The translations under genes and the position numbers were made by a program. From positions 2,356,001 through 2,420,000 of the forward strand of contig NZ_JAFBCR010000001.1 of assembly GCF_016907795.1 (NCBI RefSeq): a DNA stretch of 64,000 nucleotides. The letters run 5' to 3'. This document shows positions 24,608 to 35,660 of the stretch, one piece after another. The notes under the pieces were generated by a model. That model had not been told where the DNA came from. It searched no databases and was given only the letters and a program-made list of their open reading frames with translations. The stretch's first letter is position 1. The number at the start of each line of letters is the position of its first letter. This stretch comes from Kocuria palustris. GTDB lineage: Bacteria > Actinomycetota > Actinomycetes > Actinomycetales > Micrococcaceae.

Positions 24608-25408
24608 ATGAACTCGCAGATTTCCCTGCAGACCAGTCCGTTCACCGCCGTAGGCGACCTTCCTCTGCATCCGCTCGTGGTGCATCTTCCGGTCGTGGTG
24701 CTGCCGCTGACGGCCATCCTGCTGATCGTCGCGGCGGTGGTGCCAGCCGTGCGCCGACGCGTCCTGGGCCTGTCCGTGATCGGCGCCGCGCTCGGGCTGG
24801 CCGGGGTCATCCTGGCCCTGATCTCCGGCGACGCCTTCGCCCAGCAGGTCGGCATGCCGCAGCAGCACGCCGACGCCGCGAACCGCCTGCTCGCGGCCTC
24901 GATCGCGCTGTTCGTGCTGACGACGGCCTGGTGGATCAGCCGGGTCCTCGCCGACCGGAAGCAACGCGCCGAGGTCGAGGGCTCGGGCGCAGGTGCGCTG
25001 CCGACGGTCCTGGGCGCGCTGAGCGCTCTGACGGGCGCGGCCGTGCTGATCTTCGCCGTGCAGACCGGTCACACGGGCGCCCAGGCCGCGTGGTCAGGGG
25101 CCATGGCCACGAACGACCCTGGGGGCACCAGCGCCGAGGAGTCGTCCTCGGCCGCCACCGAGTCCGAGGCTGAGACCTACACGATGGATGAGGTTGCCGA
25201 GCACGACGGCGCCGAGTCCTGCTGGGCCGCGATCGACGGCGGCGTCTACGACCTCAGCGACTGGATCGCCCAGCATCCCGGGGGTGAGGGCGCGATCGAG
25301 TCGCTGTGCGGGAGCGACGGCACCGAGGCCTTCACCGGCCAGCACGAGGGCAGCGATCGGGTGGCCGAGCAGCTCGCGGAGTTCAGGATCGGCGAGCTCG
25401 CCGCCTGA
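24608..25408 (+). CDS. DUF2231 membrane protein fused to a cytochrome b5-like haem domain
   Basis: A 266-residue probable membrane redox protein. Residues 18-155 match DUF2231, with the motif LPLHPLVVHLPVVVLPL and four membrane helices (about 25-47, 55-75, 92-113, 133-153). After an acidic Ser/Thr linker, residues 190-262 form a cytochrome b5-like domain with the haem motif H223-P-G-G and a second histidine H246 in FTGQHEG. The b5 domain has two cysteines, C205 and C234. The membrane part retains H21, H26, H87 and H155, which could bind more haem (inference). The start is leaderless behind TACCGT. Confidence 0.85.
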   Translation: MNSQISLQTSPFTAVGDLPLHPLVVHLPVVVLPLTAILLIVAAVVPAVRRRVLGLSVIGAALGLAGVILALISGDAFAQQVGMPQQHADAANRLLAASIALFVLTTAWWISRVLADRKQRAEVEGSGAGALPTVLGALSALTGAAVLIFAVQTGHTGAQAAWSGAMATNDPGGTSAEESSSAATESEAETYTMDEVAEHDGAESCWAAIDGGVYDLSDWIAQHPGGEGAIESLCGSDGTEAFTGQHEGSDRVAEQLAEFRIGELAA

Positions 25409-25476
25409 GCCTGCTGGCGCACTCAGCGCAGTCCGGCCCGCGTCTGCGGCCGAGCCCCGGAGGTCTTGCCGTCCGG

Positions 25477-25499
25477 GGCCGGGAGTCGCAGTCCCGGCC
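25477..25499. terminator. Hairpin between converging genes
   Basis: GGCCGGGA (25477-25484) pairs with TCCCGGCC (25492-25499) around GTCGCAG. A near copy of the loop and arm (GGGACTCGCAGTC) recurs about 30 bp downstream. Confidence 0.55.
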
Positions 25500-25561
25500 T
25501 TCCGTGCTGGACCGGGACTCGCAGTCGCTGCCGTCCGGGATCATCGGAGAGCGCGCTGCGC

Positions 25562-28204
25562 TCAGTCGCCGATCCGGACCTCGGCCGTGCCTGCGACCGC
25601 TGCGAAGCGCTCCGGCGTGGCGGTGAGCAGGATGACCTGAGCCCGGCGTCCGGCCGATTCGAGAGCCGCGGCCAGGCTGGCCAGACGCTCGGGGTCGGAG
25701 TGGCCAAGGGCATCGTCGAAGATCACCGGCACTCCCTCCACCGGATCCACCAGGGTGGCCACGGCCAGGCGCACCAGCACGGCGAGCTGCTCGCGGGCGC
25801 CCGTGGACAGCGACGACTCGTCGATCCAGGTCCCGTGCATGAAGCGGCGGGTGACCTCCAGATCCTCGTCGACCTCGACCCGGAAGCTTAAGCCGAAGAC
25901 GTGGGCCCCCAGCCGCTCCAGCTGCTGGCGGAACGGCTCCGTGTAGCGGCGATGCGCCTCCGCCTGGAAGCGCTCCAGGGTGTCGGCCAGCAGCTTGGCG
26001 GCCGCTGCCCGCCGCAGATGGCTGCTCAGCTCCTGAGCGACCGCGCGGCGCCGGGTGAGCGCGGTGTCGAAATCGGACTGCTTCTGGTCTCGGTCCAATG
26101 CCATCAGAGCACCCCGGGACTGGGCGCGCTGATCGCGGGCCTGATCCAGCACCCGGCGCAGTGCCTCTGGGCGGCGCATGCGCGCCTCGTACTGGCTGCG
26201 CTTGTGCTCGCCGTCCTGGTCCTGCCACTGCCGCTCGAGCTGGGCTGCCTGCTCCTGGGCCCGCGCGAGCTCGTCGATGGCCTCCTGAAGCGAGGCCTCC
26301 ACGGCGTCGTCGGCGATCTGCTCGCGCTCGTGGGCGAGCTGCTGCTCGTCGCGCTGCGCGGACTCCGCCTGCGCGTCCAGCGCGGCCCGCGCGGCACCCA
26401 GCTCCTCCCGCCGGGCTGACAGGGCCGCTTCTGCGCCGGAGACGTCGTCGCGCACGGTCTCCAGCGTGCTGCGGGCGTCCTCGGCGGCCTCCTCCGCCTC
26501 CTGCAGGGCATCTGCGGCTTCCTGCGCCGATCCGGTCATGGCCGGAGGATCTGAGTCCGCGGGCCGCTCCGAATCGGCCAGCAAGGAGGCAAGCCGCTCG
26601 TGCTCGCGGCGCAGCTCGGCCTCGTCGTGCTGGGCGAGCACGCTGCGGCGGCGCTGTACCAGCGCGGTGCGCTCGCGCTGCGCCTCCGTCTGCTCGCGCA
26701 GCAGATCGCGGGCCTCCTGCGGGGAGGCGACCTCCCACCGGACCAGCGCTTGACGCAGGGCCTCCTGAGCGTCGTTCGCGGCCCGGCTGCGGTCCTCGCG
26801 CCCCTTCTCGGGGACCACGCTCACCCGCAGCTGCCCCGGCAGCTCGAGATCGATCTGCTCGGTCACGGCGCGGGTCTGCGCTTGCTGATCGAGCAGCTCG
26901 ATCGACTCGTCGCCCAGGTGCACCGTGCGGGGGCCTCCCAGGGCGGTCACCGTCAGCTCGGCGGAACCGGCTGCGACCTGCGCTCGAGCGGTCGCCAGGG
27001 CCCGCTCGGCGGCATCGATCCGCTCGACGTCGGCGGCGCCGATGGGGGAGTCAGGGGCCTGACCCAGCGCCTCGAGCTGCTGGGCGATCTCCTCGAGCTC
27101 GTGCAGCTGCTGTGCCAGCTCGCTGTGGCGCTGCCGGTGCTGGACCAGGCGCTGGGCGGTGCGCAGCGCGCGGACTCGGCCCCGGGCCTGCTCCTCCGCA
27201 GTGCGAGCGCTCTCGAGCTCGGTGCGGTGCTGCTGCGCTGCTTCCTGCGCGGAGTCGAGCTTGACCTGCAGCGCTTCTGCCTCCGTACGCAGCTGCGCGG
27301 CACGCTGGTGAGCCTCCTGTGCCCGGGTGCGCAGCCGCTCGCGCTGCTCGAGATCGGATCGACGCTGCTCGGTGCGCGATGAAGCCGCCTCCGCCGCCGC
27401 TGCGGCCTGCTCCCTGCGGGTCTGCAGCTGAGTGAGCGCGGCGGCCGAGACTCTGGCCTGCTCGGCGTCCTCCTCCGCTGACGCGAGGGTGCGCTGGGCG
27501 GCGGTCAGCGCGCGCTCGTCCCGCTCCAGGCGCTCTTCGGCTTCCACGAGGCTCGCGAGCTCGGCGTCGGCTCGCTCATGGTCGGCCACGGCCTCACGGT
27601 GCCGGTCGCGCACGGCCTTGGTGGAGGCGTTCTCCTTGCCGCCGGCCGTCCAGTACCGCTCGCGCTCGGCCTGGGCCAGAGCGAGCAGGCTCGAACCGGA
27701 CTCGCTCTGGGCGCTGCCTCCGCTGGCCTGCTCCAGGGCGGACTTCAGCGCCGAGGAGTCGGTGAGCCTCTCCCGGCCCGCGGCCGAGCCCTGCAGCATG
27801 CGCAGCGCCGACCACAGCGTCTGATCGGAGCGCTCGCGCAGGGCCATGACGGTGTCGTGGGCCTCCCGCCCCGAGAGCGTGTCCCCGGCGCGCGGTCCCT
27901 CGAGGAAGCGCAGGGTGGTCTTCTTGGCCTTGAGCCACTGCTTGCGGTACAGCAGGCGGTGGCCCTCCAGGGTGAACTCCGCCTCCACGGCGATCCCCAG
28001 GTCATCGCCCACGGGATCCGCCGCCTTGACGGCCTTGGCCCCGGAGCTGTCCGGGATCTCCAGCAGGAGGTCGAAGGCCTCGATGAGGGACGACTTCCCG
28101 GACTCGTTGCGCCCCTGCAGCACGGTGATCCCTGTGTCCGGGAACTCGACCGTGCGGTCCCGGACTCCCTTGAAGCTGTCGACGGCGATGCGGTGGATCC
28201 TCAT
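25562..28204 (-). CDS. SbcC/YhaN-like AAA ATPase, large subunit
   Basis: An 880-residue SMC/Rad50-like ATPase that, with the adjacent nuclease, would process DNA ends. The Walker A motif is GRNESGKSS (31-39). A long Ala/Glu/Arg/Gln-rich coiled coil fills about 170-720. The ABC signature LSTGAREQLAV (799-809) and Walker B VPVIFDDALGHSD (825-837) are at the C-terminus. No CxxC zinc hook was seen in the coiled coil, which sets it apart from classical Rad50/SbcC and brings it closer to YhaN. Its ATG overlaps the stop of the nuclease gene by 4 bp (translational coupling). Confidence 0.87.
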   Translation of the reverse strand: MRIHRIAVDSFKGVRDRTVEFPDTGITVLQGRNESGKSSLIEAFDLLLEIPDSSGAKAVKAADPVGDDLGIAVEAEFTLEGHRLLYRKQWLKAKKTTLRFLEGPRAGDTLSGREAHDTVMALRERSDQTLWSALRMLQGSAAGRERLTDSSALKSALEQASGGSAQSESGSSLLALAQAERERYWTAGGKENASTKAVRDRHREAVADHERADAELASLVEAEERLERDERALTAAQRTLASAEEDAEQARVSAAALTQLQTRREQAAAAAEAASSRTEQRRSDLEQRERLRTRAQEAHQRAAQLRTEAEALQVKLDSAQEAAQQHRTELESARTAEEQARGRVRALRTAQRLVQHRQRHSELAQQLHELEEIAQQLEALGQAPDSPIGAADVERIDAAERALATARAQVAAGSAELTVTALGGPRTVHLGDESIELLDQQAQTRAVTEQIDLELPGQLRVSVVPEKGREDRSRAANDAQEALRQALVRWEVASPQEARDLLREQTEAQRERTALVQRRRSVLAQHDEAELRREHERLASLLADSERPADSDPPAMTGSAQEAADALQEAEEAAEDARSTLETVRDDVSGAEAALSARREELGAARAALDAQAESAQRDEQQLAHEREQIADDAVEASLQEAIDELARAQEQAAQLERQWQDQDGEHKRSQYEARMRRPEALRRVLDQARDQRAQSRGALMALDRDQKQSDFDTALTRRRAVAQELSSHLRRAAAAKLLADTLERFQAEAHRRYTEPFRQQLERLGAHVFGLSFRVEVDEDLEVTRRFMHGTWIDESSLSTGAREQLAVLVRLAVATLVDPVEGVPVIFDDALGHSDPERLASLAAALESAGRRAQVILLTATPERFAAVAGTAEVRIGD

Positions 28205-29448
28205 GCGCGCTGTCCTCCGCTCAGCCGCACCAGCAGGCGCAGGGCATCCTGGGCGGTCTCGTGCTCAGCAGGCGGCGCCGGCTCGCGGAGCATCTCCTCC
28301 TGCTCGGCCTGCTCGGTGAGCTCATCCGCCGCGATCGGCTCGGGCGACCCGTCCTCAGCGCGCTCCCGCTCGGGCTGCCAGGCCCTCTCCCGAAGCTCCT
28401 CGAGGGTCTGCTGGGCGAAGCCGCCCAGCGAGATCTCCTGCATCTCCTCCTGGCTGGGCAGGATCACGATGTCCGTGTGCCGGTCCCAGGCCTCCAGCGA
28501 CGCGAAGCGCGCCCCCTGGGATTCGAGCAGCTCTTCCAGCTGCGCCGCCTGCCCGACCGTGAGGGCTCCCCGCAGAGCCGTCTTGACCATGGTCCGCTCC
28601 TTGGGCGTCTGAGCATCCAGCTCGGCGGCCAGCGCCTCGAGGTCCTCCGGGCCGTCGAGCTCGCGCTCGATCACCACGTGGCGCCACCGCCCGACCTGGT
28701 GGTCCTGCACCGTGACCTGGGACCCGGCCGGGGCCTGCGAATCGATCTGGACCTCCAGCACCAGGCCCAGACCGGTCTCCCGGAAGCTGGTGGTCTCGTG
28801 GGCCCCCGAGTACTGGATGGCCCCGCGTCCGTCCTGCGGCCAGCGGATGTGGCGATCGCCCAGTGCGACGTAGTGGATCCGCCCGTCCGCCAAGGCTGCC
28901 TCCAGCGGTGCCCGCCTGACGGTGACGGGGGAGGAGGCATCCGGATCCAGCTCCTCCAGCATGCCGTGACCGACGAGCACGCGGACGGTCCCATCTGTCT
29001 CCAGGCCCTCCAGCGCAGGAGCCACGGGATCCGCGTCCGGCTTGCGGGTCCGCCACGGCGCCCCGACCACCTGGACGCCGTCGAGCACCTGGACGGGATC
29101 CGAGTCCCGCAGCAGCACGACGTTGTCCGGGAGGCCGTCGCGCACGGCGGGCGAGTCCCACAGCGAGCCCGTGCCCAGAGGGTCGTGGTTGCCCGGAAGC
29201 AGCAGCACCGGCAGCTCGCAGCGCATGGCCTCCAGCGCCCGGCCCATGTCCTGAGGGCTGAGATTGGCATGGTCGAACACGTCTCCTGCCACGACCACGA
29301 ACGAGCATTCGCGCTCCAGGGCCAGCGCCAGGAGGGTGCGCACGGTGTCCACCCGGTCGGCGGTGAAGCGCGGCTGAGCCTCACCGGCCAGGTAGTGCCG
29401 GGTCATGCCCAGCTGCCAGTCGCTGGTGTGCAGGAAACGAACGGTCAC
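28201..29448 (-). CDS. SbcD/YhaO-like metallophosphoesterase, DNA repair exonuclease subunit
   Basis: A 415-residue calcineurin-like nuclease. Metal motifs are HTSDWQLG (7-14), GDVFDH (55-60), GNHD (86-89) and the later GHGMLEEL, GDRH and SGAHE. The first motif normally reads D-x-H; here it is D10-W-Q12, so one metal ligand is replaced by Gln. The acidic C-terminal region (about 330-400) likely binds the partner ATPase. The start is a GTG at 29446-29448 with a GGAGG site upstream. It is the first gene of a two-gene operon with the SbcC-like ATPase. Confidence 0.87.
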   Translation of the reverse strand: MTVRFLHTSDWQLGMTRHYLAGEAQPRFTADRVDTVRTLLALALERECSFVVVAGDVFDHANLSPQDMGRALEAMRCELPVLLLPGNHDPLGTGSLWDSPAVRDGLPDNVVLLRDSDPVQVLDGVQVVGAPWRTRKPDADPVAPALEGLETDGTVRVLVGHGMLEELDPDASSPVTVRRAPLEAALADGRIHYVALGDRHIRWPQDGRGAIQYSGAHETTSFRETGLGLVLEVQIDSQAPAGSQVTVQDHQVGRWRHVVIERELDGPEDLEALAAELDAQTPKERTMVKTALRGALTVGQAAQLEELLESQGARFASLEAWDRHTDIVILPSQEEMQEISLGGFAQQTLEELRERAWQPERERAEDGSPEPIAADELTEQAEQEEMLREPAPPAEHETAQDALRLLVRLSGGQRA

Positions 29449-29669
29449 TGCGGGCCTCCATCAGGGCGCTCCGGCGGATGCGGGGACGAGAACGGGCCGG
29501 GGAAGCGGACTCCCATGACCCTAGGAAGCGAGTCCGACATCACAAGGTTCTGGTGAAGCCCGATGTCAGGCCGTCAGCGAGGTGATGATCCCGTAGATTG
29601 GGCCCACGGAATGCGCGGCGGCCGTGCGTCCCCTTCCGGTCCCGCCGCCCTGAGAACGAGGAGACCCCC

Positions 29670-30125
29670 ATGTCGCAGAACACCCCTCCCGAGCCGACCT
29701 GGAGCCCGGAGACCAGCCCGGCCGGCGTGTCCGCCTCCGAGGTGCCCGGACAGCAGCCGGAGCAGCCTCGTCCCGCGCAGGAGCCGGCGCCTGCGCCCCA
29801 GCAGGCTCCGCGCCAGGCCCCGCCGACCGATCCCGAGCTCGACGGCCACAGCTCCGGCCCGGGCGCCGGCGTGTGGGCCGCGCTGATCGTGGGCATCCTG
29901 GTGCTGATCGTCCTGCTGATCTTCATCCTCCAGAACATGGAGGACGCCACGATCCACTTCATGTCCTGGACCTCCTCCATGCCCACCGGCGTGGCCATGC
30001 TGCTCGCCGCGATCGCCGGCGCCCTGGTCATGGCCCTGGTCGGCTCGGTGCGACTGTTCGCCGTGAACCGTCGCGTGCGCAAGCTCGAGAAGGAGCGCGA
30101 GCGCATCAAGTCCACGCTGCGCTGA
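29670..30125 (+). CDS. LapA (DUF1049) family membrane protein
   Basis: A 151-residue membrane protein. A Pro/Gln/Glu-rich disordered N-terminus (1-65) is followed by two helices (about 70-90 and 105-127) separated by ATIHFMSWTSSMPTG, then a basic coiled tail (RRVRKLEKERERIK). This is the LapA/LapB-partner architecture, but Gram-positive members have no proven function. ATG 29670 follows a GAGGAG site. A promoter-like TAGATT lies at 29594-29599, leaving a leader of about 65 nt. A 13-bp hairpin follows. Confidence 0.82.
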   Translation: MSQNTPPEPTWSPETSPAGVSASEVPGQQPEQPRPAQEPAPAPQQAPRQAPPTDPELDGHSSGPGAGVWAALIVGILVLIVLLIFILQNMEDATIHFMSWTSSMPTGVAMLLAAIAGALVMALVGSVRLFAVNRRVRKLEKERERIKSTLR

Positions 30126-30156
30126 GCGCGCTGATCGATCCGCGGAGCATCTCCAT

Positions 30157-30193
30157 GACGGCCGCGTCCTCGCCTGTGCGGGACGCGGCCGTC
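30157..30193 (+). terminator. 13-bp perfect hairpin after the LapA-like gene
   Basis: GACGGCCGCGTCC (30157-30169) pairs with GGACGCGGCCGTC (30181-30193) around an 11-nt loop, about 30 bp past the stop. Confidence 0.7.
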
Positions 30194-30234
30194 GTCGTGC
30201 CGAGGCATGCGGCCGTCGTCGGAAGCGGCTCTCC

Positions 30235-31155
30235 GTGAGCGATCGTGCGGACGTCGTCGTCATCGTGCATCCGCTGCGGCGCCATGCCGCTGCGATCGAG
30301 CCCCTGATGCGGCAGCGAGCGGCCGCGGCCGGGCTGCGGGTGCGCTTCGAGGCGACCACCTCGCAGCGCCCCGGCGCGCAGCAGGCCGCCCGGGCCGTGG
30401 CCGACCGCGCGGCTCGGGTGATCGTCGCCGGCGGCGACGGCACCGTCCGCAGCGCCGCCTCGGGCCTGATCGGCTCAGAGGCCGTCCTGGGCATCGTCCC
30501 GACGGGCACCGCCAATCTCTTCGCCCGCAATCTGGGCATCCGTGCTCCGCGCACGGTGCAAGCGCTCGACGCTGCGCTGCGCCATGCGCTCGCAGCTGAC
30601 CCGACTCCTCACGACGTCGGCCTCCTGAGCTGGCGCGACGCCGATCAGCAGCGGCATGACGACGTCTTCCTGGCGGTCGCGGGCCTGGGCGAGGACGCCG
30701 CCGTCGTGGCCGCCACGGACGAGGCGCTCAAATCCCGCACCGGCTGGCCGGCCTACTTGCTGCGCGGTGCCGCCAGGCTGCGCTCGCCCCTGCACACCCT
30801 CGGCATGCGCGTGGACGACGGTCCCGAGCTCGAGCTGCTCGCCTGGTCCGTGCTGATCGGCAGCGCGCCGCGGATCCCGCTGGCCATCCGCGTCTTCCCG
30901 CACGTGCGCACGGACTCCGGGGACCTCGAGCTGCTGCGAGCGGCGCCTCAGTCCCTGCGCGACTGGGCGAGCATCGGCTGGCTCGGGCTGATCCGACGAC
31001 CCCATCGGGCGCGCGCCCTGCATTACGACTGCGCCCTGTCCGTCGAGCTGCGAGCGCGGAGCCCGCTTCTGCTGCAGGCCGACGGCGATCTGCTGGGCCG
31101 CGCTGTCCAGGTCCGGGCCGAGGTCCGCCCCGGGGCGCTGCTCGTGGCGAGCTGA
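30235..31155 (+). CDS. Diacylglycerol/lipid kinase family protein
   Basis: A 306-residue cytoplasmic lipid kinase that would phosphorylate diacylglycerol or a related lipid with ATP. The DAGK catalytic signature is V-A-G-G-D-G-T (64-70), and the nucleotide-binding loop is GIVPTGTANLFARNLGI (86-102). The later AVAGLGEDAAVV and the C-terminal LLQADGD are typical of the DgkB/YegS fold. It starts with GTG at 30235; no earlier in-frame start fits. The ribosome binding site is weak (GGAAG about 10 nt upstream). It lies downstream of a terminator, so it probably has its own promoter. Confidence 0.88.
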   Translation: MSDRADVVVIVHPLRRHAAAIEPLMRQRAAAAGLRVRFEATTSQRPGAQQAARAVADRAARVIVAGGDGTVRSAASGLIGSEAVLGIVPTGTANLFARNLGIRAPRTVQALDAALRHALAADPTPHDVGLLSWRDADQQRHDDVFLAVAGLGEDAAVVAATDEALKSRTGWPAYLLRGAARLRSPLHTLGMRVDDGPELELLAWSVLIGSAPRIPLAIRVFPHVRTDSGDLELLRAAPQSLRDWASIGWLGLIRRPHRARALHYDCALSVELRARSPLLLQADGDLLGRAVQVRAEVRPGALLVAS

Positions 31156-31281
31156 GCGGATCGACGTCCGTCGAGCCGTGGACGGGACTGCCGCGCCGAA
31201 GCGCATGACGGAGCGCAGCCGCACCGATGCCACACTGATCCCGAGAACCAGCACCCGAGCATCACCTCCCAGGAGGACCCC

Positions 31282-31695
31282 ATGGCAGCACGACTGAGCC
31301 CCTTCATCATGTTCTTCGGCGAGAACCACGGACAGGCGGAGACCGCCCTGAGCACGTGGGTCAGCGCATTCCCCGACTCAGAGGTGCTCGAGCTGTCGCG
31401 GTGGTCCGAGGACGACGAGAACGAGGTCGCGGGCACGATCTCCCAGGGCCTGATCCGCGTGGCGGGGACCACCGTGCGGGCCTTCGACAGCGCCTTCGAC
31501 CACGGCTTCCCGCTGACCCCGGCGGTGTCGATGTTCGTCGAGCTCGACACGCAGGACCAGGTCCGCGCCGCGCACGAGATCCTGCTCGACGGCGGCACCG
31601 AGCTCATGCCGCTGGGGGAGTACCCCTTCAGCCCCGCCTTCGTGTGGCTGCAGGACCGCTGGGGCGTGAACTGGCAGATCAGCGCGGCGGGCTGA
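31282..31695 (+). CDS. VOC family protein (PhnB-like)
   Basis: A 137-residue cytoplasmic protein of the glyoxalase/VOC fold, of the subfamily once named 3-demethylubiquinone-9 3-methyltransferase domain. Diagnostic stretches are [36 protein letters not shown], and the C-terminal [20 protein letters not shown]. Members usually lack proven enzymatic activity. An AGGAGG site 6 nt before ATG 31282 decides the start. It ends before a large palindromic terminator shared with icd. Confidence 0.88.
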   Translation: MAARLSPFIMFFGENHGQAETALSTWVSAFPDSEVLELSRWSEDDENEVAGTISQGLIRVAGTTVRAFDSAFDHGFPLTPAVSMFVELDTQDQVRAAHEILLDGGTELMPLGEYPFSPAFVWLQDRWGVNWQISAAG

Positions 31696-31747
31696 GCTGC
31701 ATCGAGTCATGGGAGGCGCGTGATCCGCCGGAAAGGCCCTGCGACGC

Positions 31748-31787
31748 ACTGCGGCCCCGCTCACCGATCGGTGAGCGGGGCCGCAGT
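31748..31787. terminator. 40-bp perfect palindrome, bidirectional terminator
   Basis: A perfect 20+20-bp palindrome centred between 31767 and 31768, with arm ACTGCGGCCCCGCTCACCGA and no unpaired loop. It lies between the VOC gene and the converging icd gene. Confidence 0.8.
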
Positions 31788-31817
31788 CTGATCCGGTGCA
31801 TCAGCAGAGGCGGGAGA

Positions 31818-34124
<2,307 letters not shown>

Positions 34125-34242
34125 TCACGCTGCCCGGGCGGCAGGCTGGGACGACGGGTCCGCTGTTGCGCGCGGCGCGAACGCCGACGTCAGCGCGTCC
34201 CTGCCTCAGCTTCCGGACAGCTGGAGCGGGTAGAACGGGTCC

Positions 34243-34800
34243 ATGCTCTGGAGATGGCTCGTCAATTCGCTCGCGGTGGCCCTGGCCACCGCCCTGGTGC
34301 CCGGCATCCACCTGAACACCGCGACCCTCGGCACCCAGATCCTGGTGATCGTGATCGTGGCCGCCGTGCTCGGTGCGTTCAATGCCGTGGTCAAGCCCGT
34401 GCTGCAGCTGCTCAGCGGCTGCCTGATCATCCTGACGTTCGGGCTGTTCCTGATCGTGATCAACGCCGCCATGCTGCTGGCGGTCTCCACCGTCATGGAG
34501 GTCTTCGGCGGCTACTGGGCGGTCGAGTCCTTCTGGCCGGCGGCCGTGCTCGGCTCGCTCGTGATCTCGCTGGTCAGCATGCTCATGGGCGCGTTCGAGC
34601 CCAGGCGGCGCGACGTCGTCGTGGTCGAGCAGCGTCCCGGTGCCGTTCCGGGCCGCGATCCCTACGGCCGCCCCGTGCGCGGCGGCTCGCAGGCCCCGCG
34701 GCGCAGCGGGCCGGACACCTACCAGTACCGCGGCGACGACGGCCGCCTGCACGAGGGCGAGATCTACGACCCGGAGGACCCCACCGGCCGCGGCCGCTGA
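34243..34800 (+). CDS. Phage holin family 4 / YvlD-like membrane protein
   Basis: A 185-residue protein with four membrane helices in the first 120 residues (WLVNSLAVALATALVPGI, ILVIVIVAAVLGAFNAVVKPVLQ, GCLIILTFGLFLIVINAAMLL, AAVLGSLVISLVSMLMGAF). A polar Arg/Gly/Asp-rich tail follows. The VLGAFNAVVKPVL and TFGLFLIVINA motifs are those of the chromosomally encoded YvlD family, called phage holin family 4 in databases. Nothing phage-like surrounds it. ATG 34243 is 6 nt after TAGAAC, so it is probably leaderless. Confidence 0.85.
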   Translation: MLWRWLVNSLAVALATALVPGIHLNTATLGTQILVIVIVAAVLGAFNAVVKPVLQLLSGCLIILTFGLFLIVINAAMLLAVSTVMEVFGGYWAVESFWPAAVLGSLVISLVSMLMGAFEPRRRDVVVVEQRPGAVPGRDPYGRPVRGGSQAPRRSGPDTYQYRGDDGRLHEGEIYDPEDPTGRGR

Positions 34801-34818
34801 GCACTCCGCCTGCTCAGC
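34796..34818. terminator. Compact hairpin spanning two converging stop codons
   Basis: GCTGAGCA (34796-34803) pairs with TGCTCAGC (34811-34818). It overlaps the stop of the holin-like gene and the stop of the zupT-like gene. Confidence 0.5.
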
Positions 34819-35623
34819 CCAGTATCGCCAGGCTCACGGCCATGACCGCCATCCCGGCCACGATGCCGTAGACGCACAGATGGTGCCCGCCGTACTTCTC
34901 GGCCGTGGGCAGCAGCTTGTCCAGCGAGATGAAGACCATGATCCCCGCCACGGCGGCCAGAGAGGCCCCGAACAGGGCATCGGTCAGGAACGGGTGCAGC
35001 AGCAGGAAGCCGATCACCGCGCCCAGCGGCTCCGAGAGCCCGGAGAGGAAGGACAGGCCGATCGCGCGGGCGCGGGAGCCGGTGGCCTGGAAGACGGGCA
35101 CGGCCACGGCGATGCCCTCGGGGATGTTGTGCAGGGCGATCGCCACCGTGATGGCCACGGCCACCGACGGGTCGCCCAGGGCCGCGGCGAAGGTCGCGAA
35201 GCCCTCCGGGAAGTTGTGGATCGCGATGGCCAGGGCGGTCAGCATGCCGGTGCGCAGCAGCCGGGAGTCGGCTGCGGGCGCTGCGAACGCGGCGTCGGGT
35301 TCGGCATCGCCGGGCTGATAGGCGAACTCGTGCGGATTGGCCTGATGCGGCACGAGCCGATCGATCACGGCGATCACCGCGATGCCTGCGAAGAAGCCCC
35401 CGACCATGCCCCAGGTCCCGCGACCGGGACCCCAGGCAGCGCTCAGGAGGTCGCTCGCCTCGGCCAGGATCTCCACGAACGAGACGTAGAGCATCACTCC
35501 CGCGGAGAAGCCCAGGCTCAGCGCCAGGAACGACCCGTTCGTGCGGTTGGTGAGGAAGACGGCCAGACCGCCCAGGCCCGTGGCGAGCCCGGCGATCACC
35601 GTCAGCAGCAGGGCAACGGCCAA
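34814..35623 (-). CDS. zupT: ZIP family divalent metal transporter
   Basis: A 269-residue inner-membrane importer of Zn(II) and other divalent ions (ZupT type), with 8 predicted helices. The two metal-binding helices carry H136-N-F-P-E140-G and H165-N-I-P-E169-G, the ZupT/GufA hallmark. A variable, His- and acid-containing cytoplasmic loop lies at 92-120 (PHQANPHEF). Length matches E. coli ZupT (257). It starts with the ATG at 35621-35623, upstream of the NYN gene stop by about 40 bp, and may be transcribed with that gene. No Zur box was recognised. Confidence 0.92.
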   Translation of the reverse strand: MAVALLLTVIAGLATGLGGLAVFLTNRTNGSFLALSLGFSAGVMLYVSFVEILAEASDLLSAAWGPGRGTWGMVGGFFAGIAVIAVIDRLVPHQANPHEFAYQPGDAEPDAAFAAPAADSRLLRTGMLTALAIAIHNFPEGFATFAAALGDPSVAVAITVAIALHNIPEGIAVAVPVFQATGSRARAIGLSFLSGLSEPLGAVIGFLLLHPFLTDALFGASLAAVAGIMVFISLDKLLPTAEKYGGHHLCVYGIVAGMAVMAVSLAILG

Positions 35624-35660
35624 CGACTCTCCTCAGGCGGTGCGGATCAGCAGCAGCGGA

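Noticed and set aside
31748-31787. The 40-bp perfect palindrome as a regulatory operator
   Set aside because: It lies between two converging stops and behaves as a bidirectional terminator; no promoter overlaps it.
34243-34800. Evidence for a prophage (holin annotation)
   Set aside because: The protein belongs to the chromosomal YvlD-like group and is surrounded by housekeeping genes, with no integrase, capsid or lysin.
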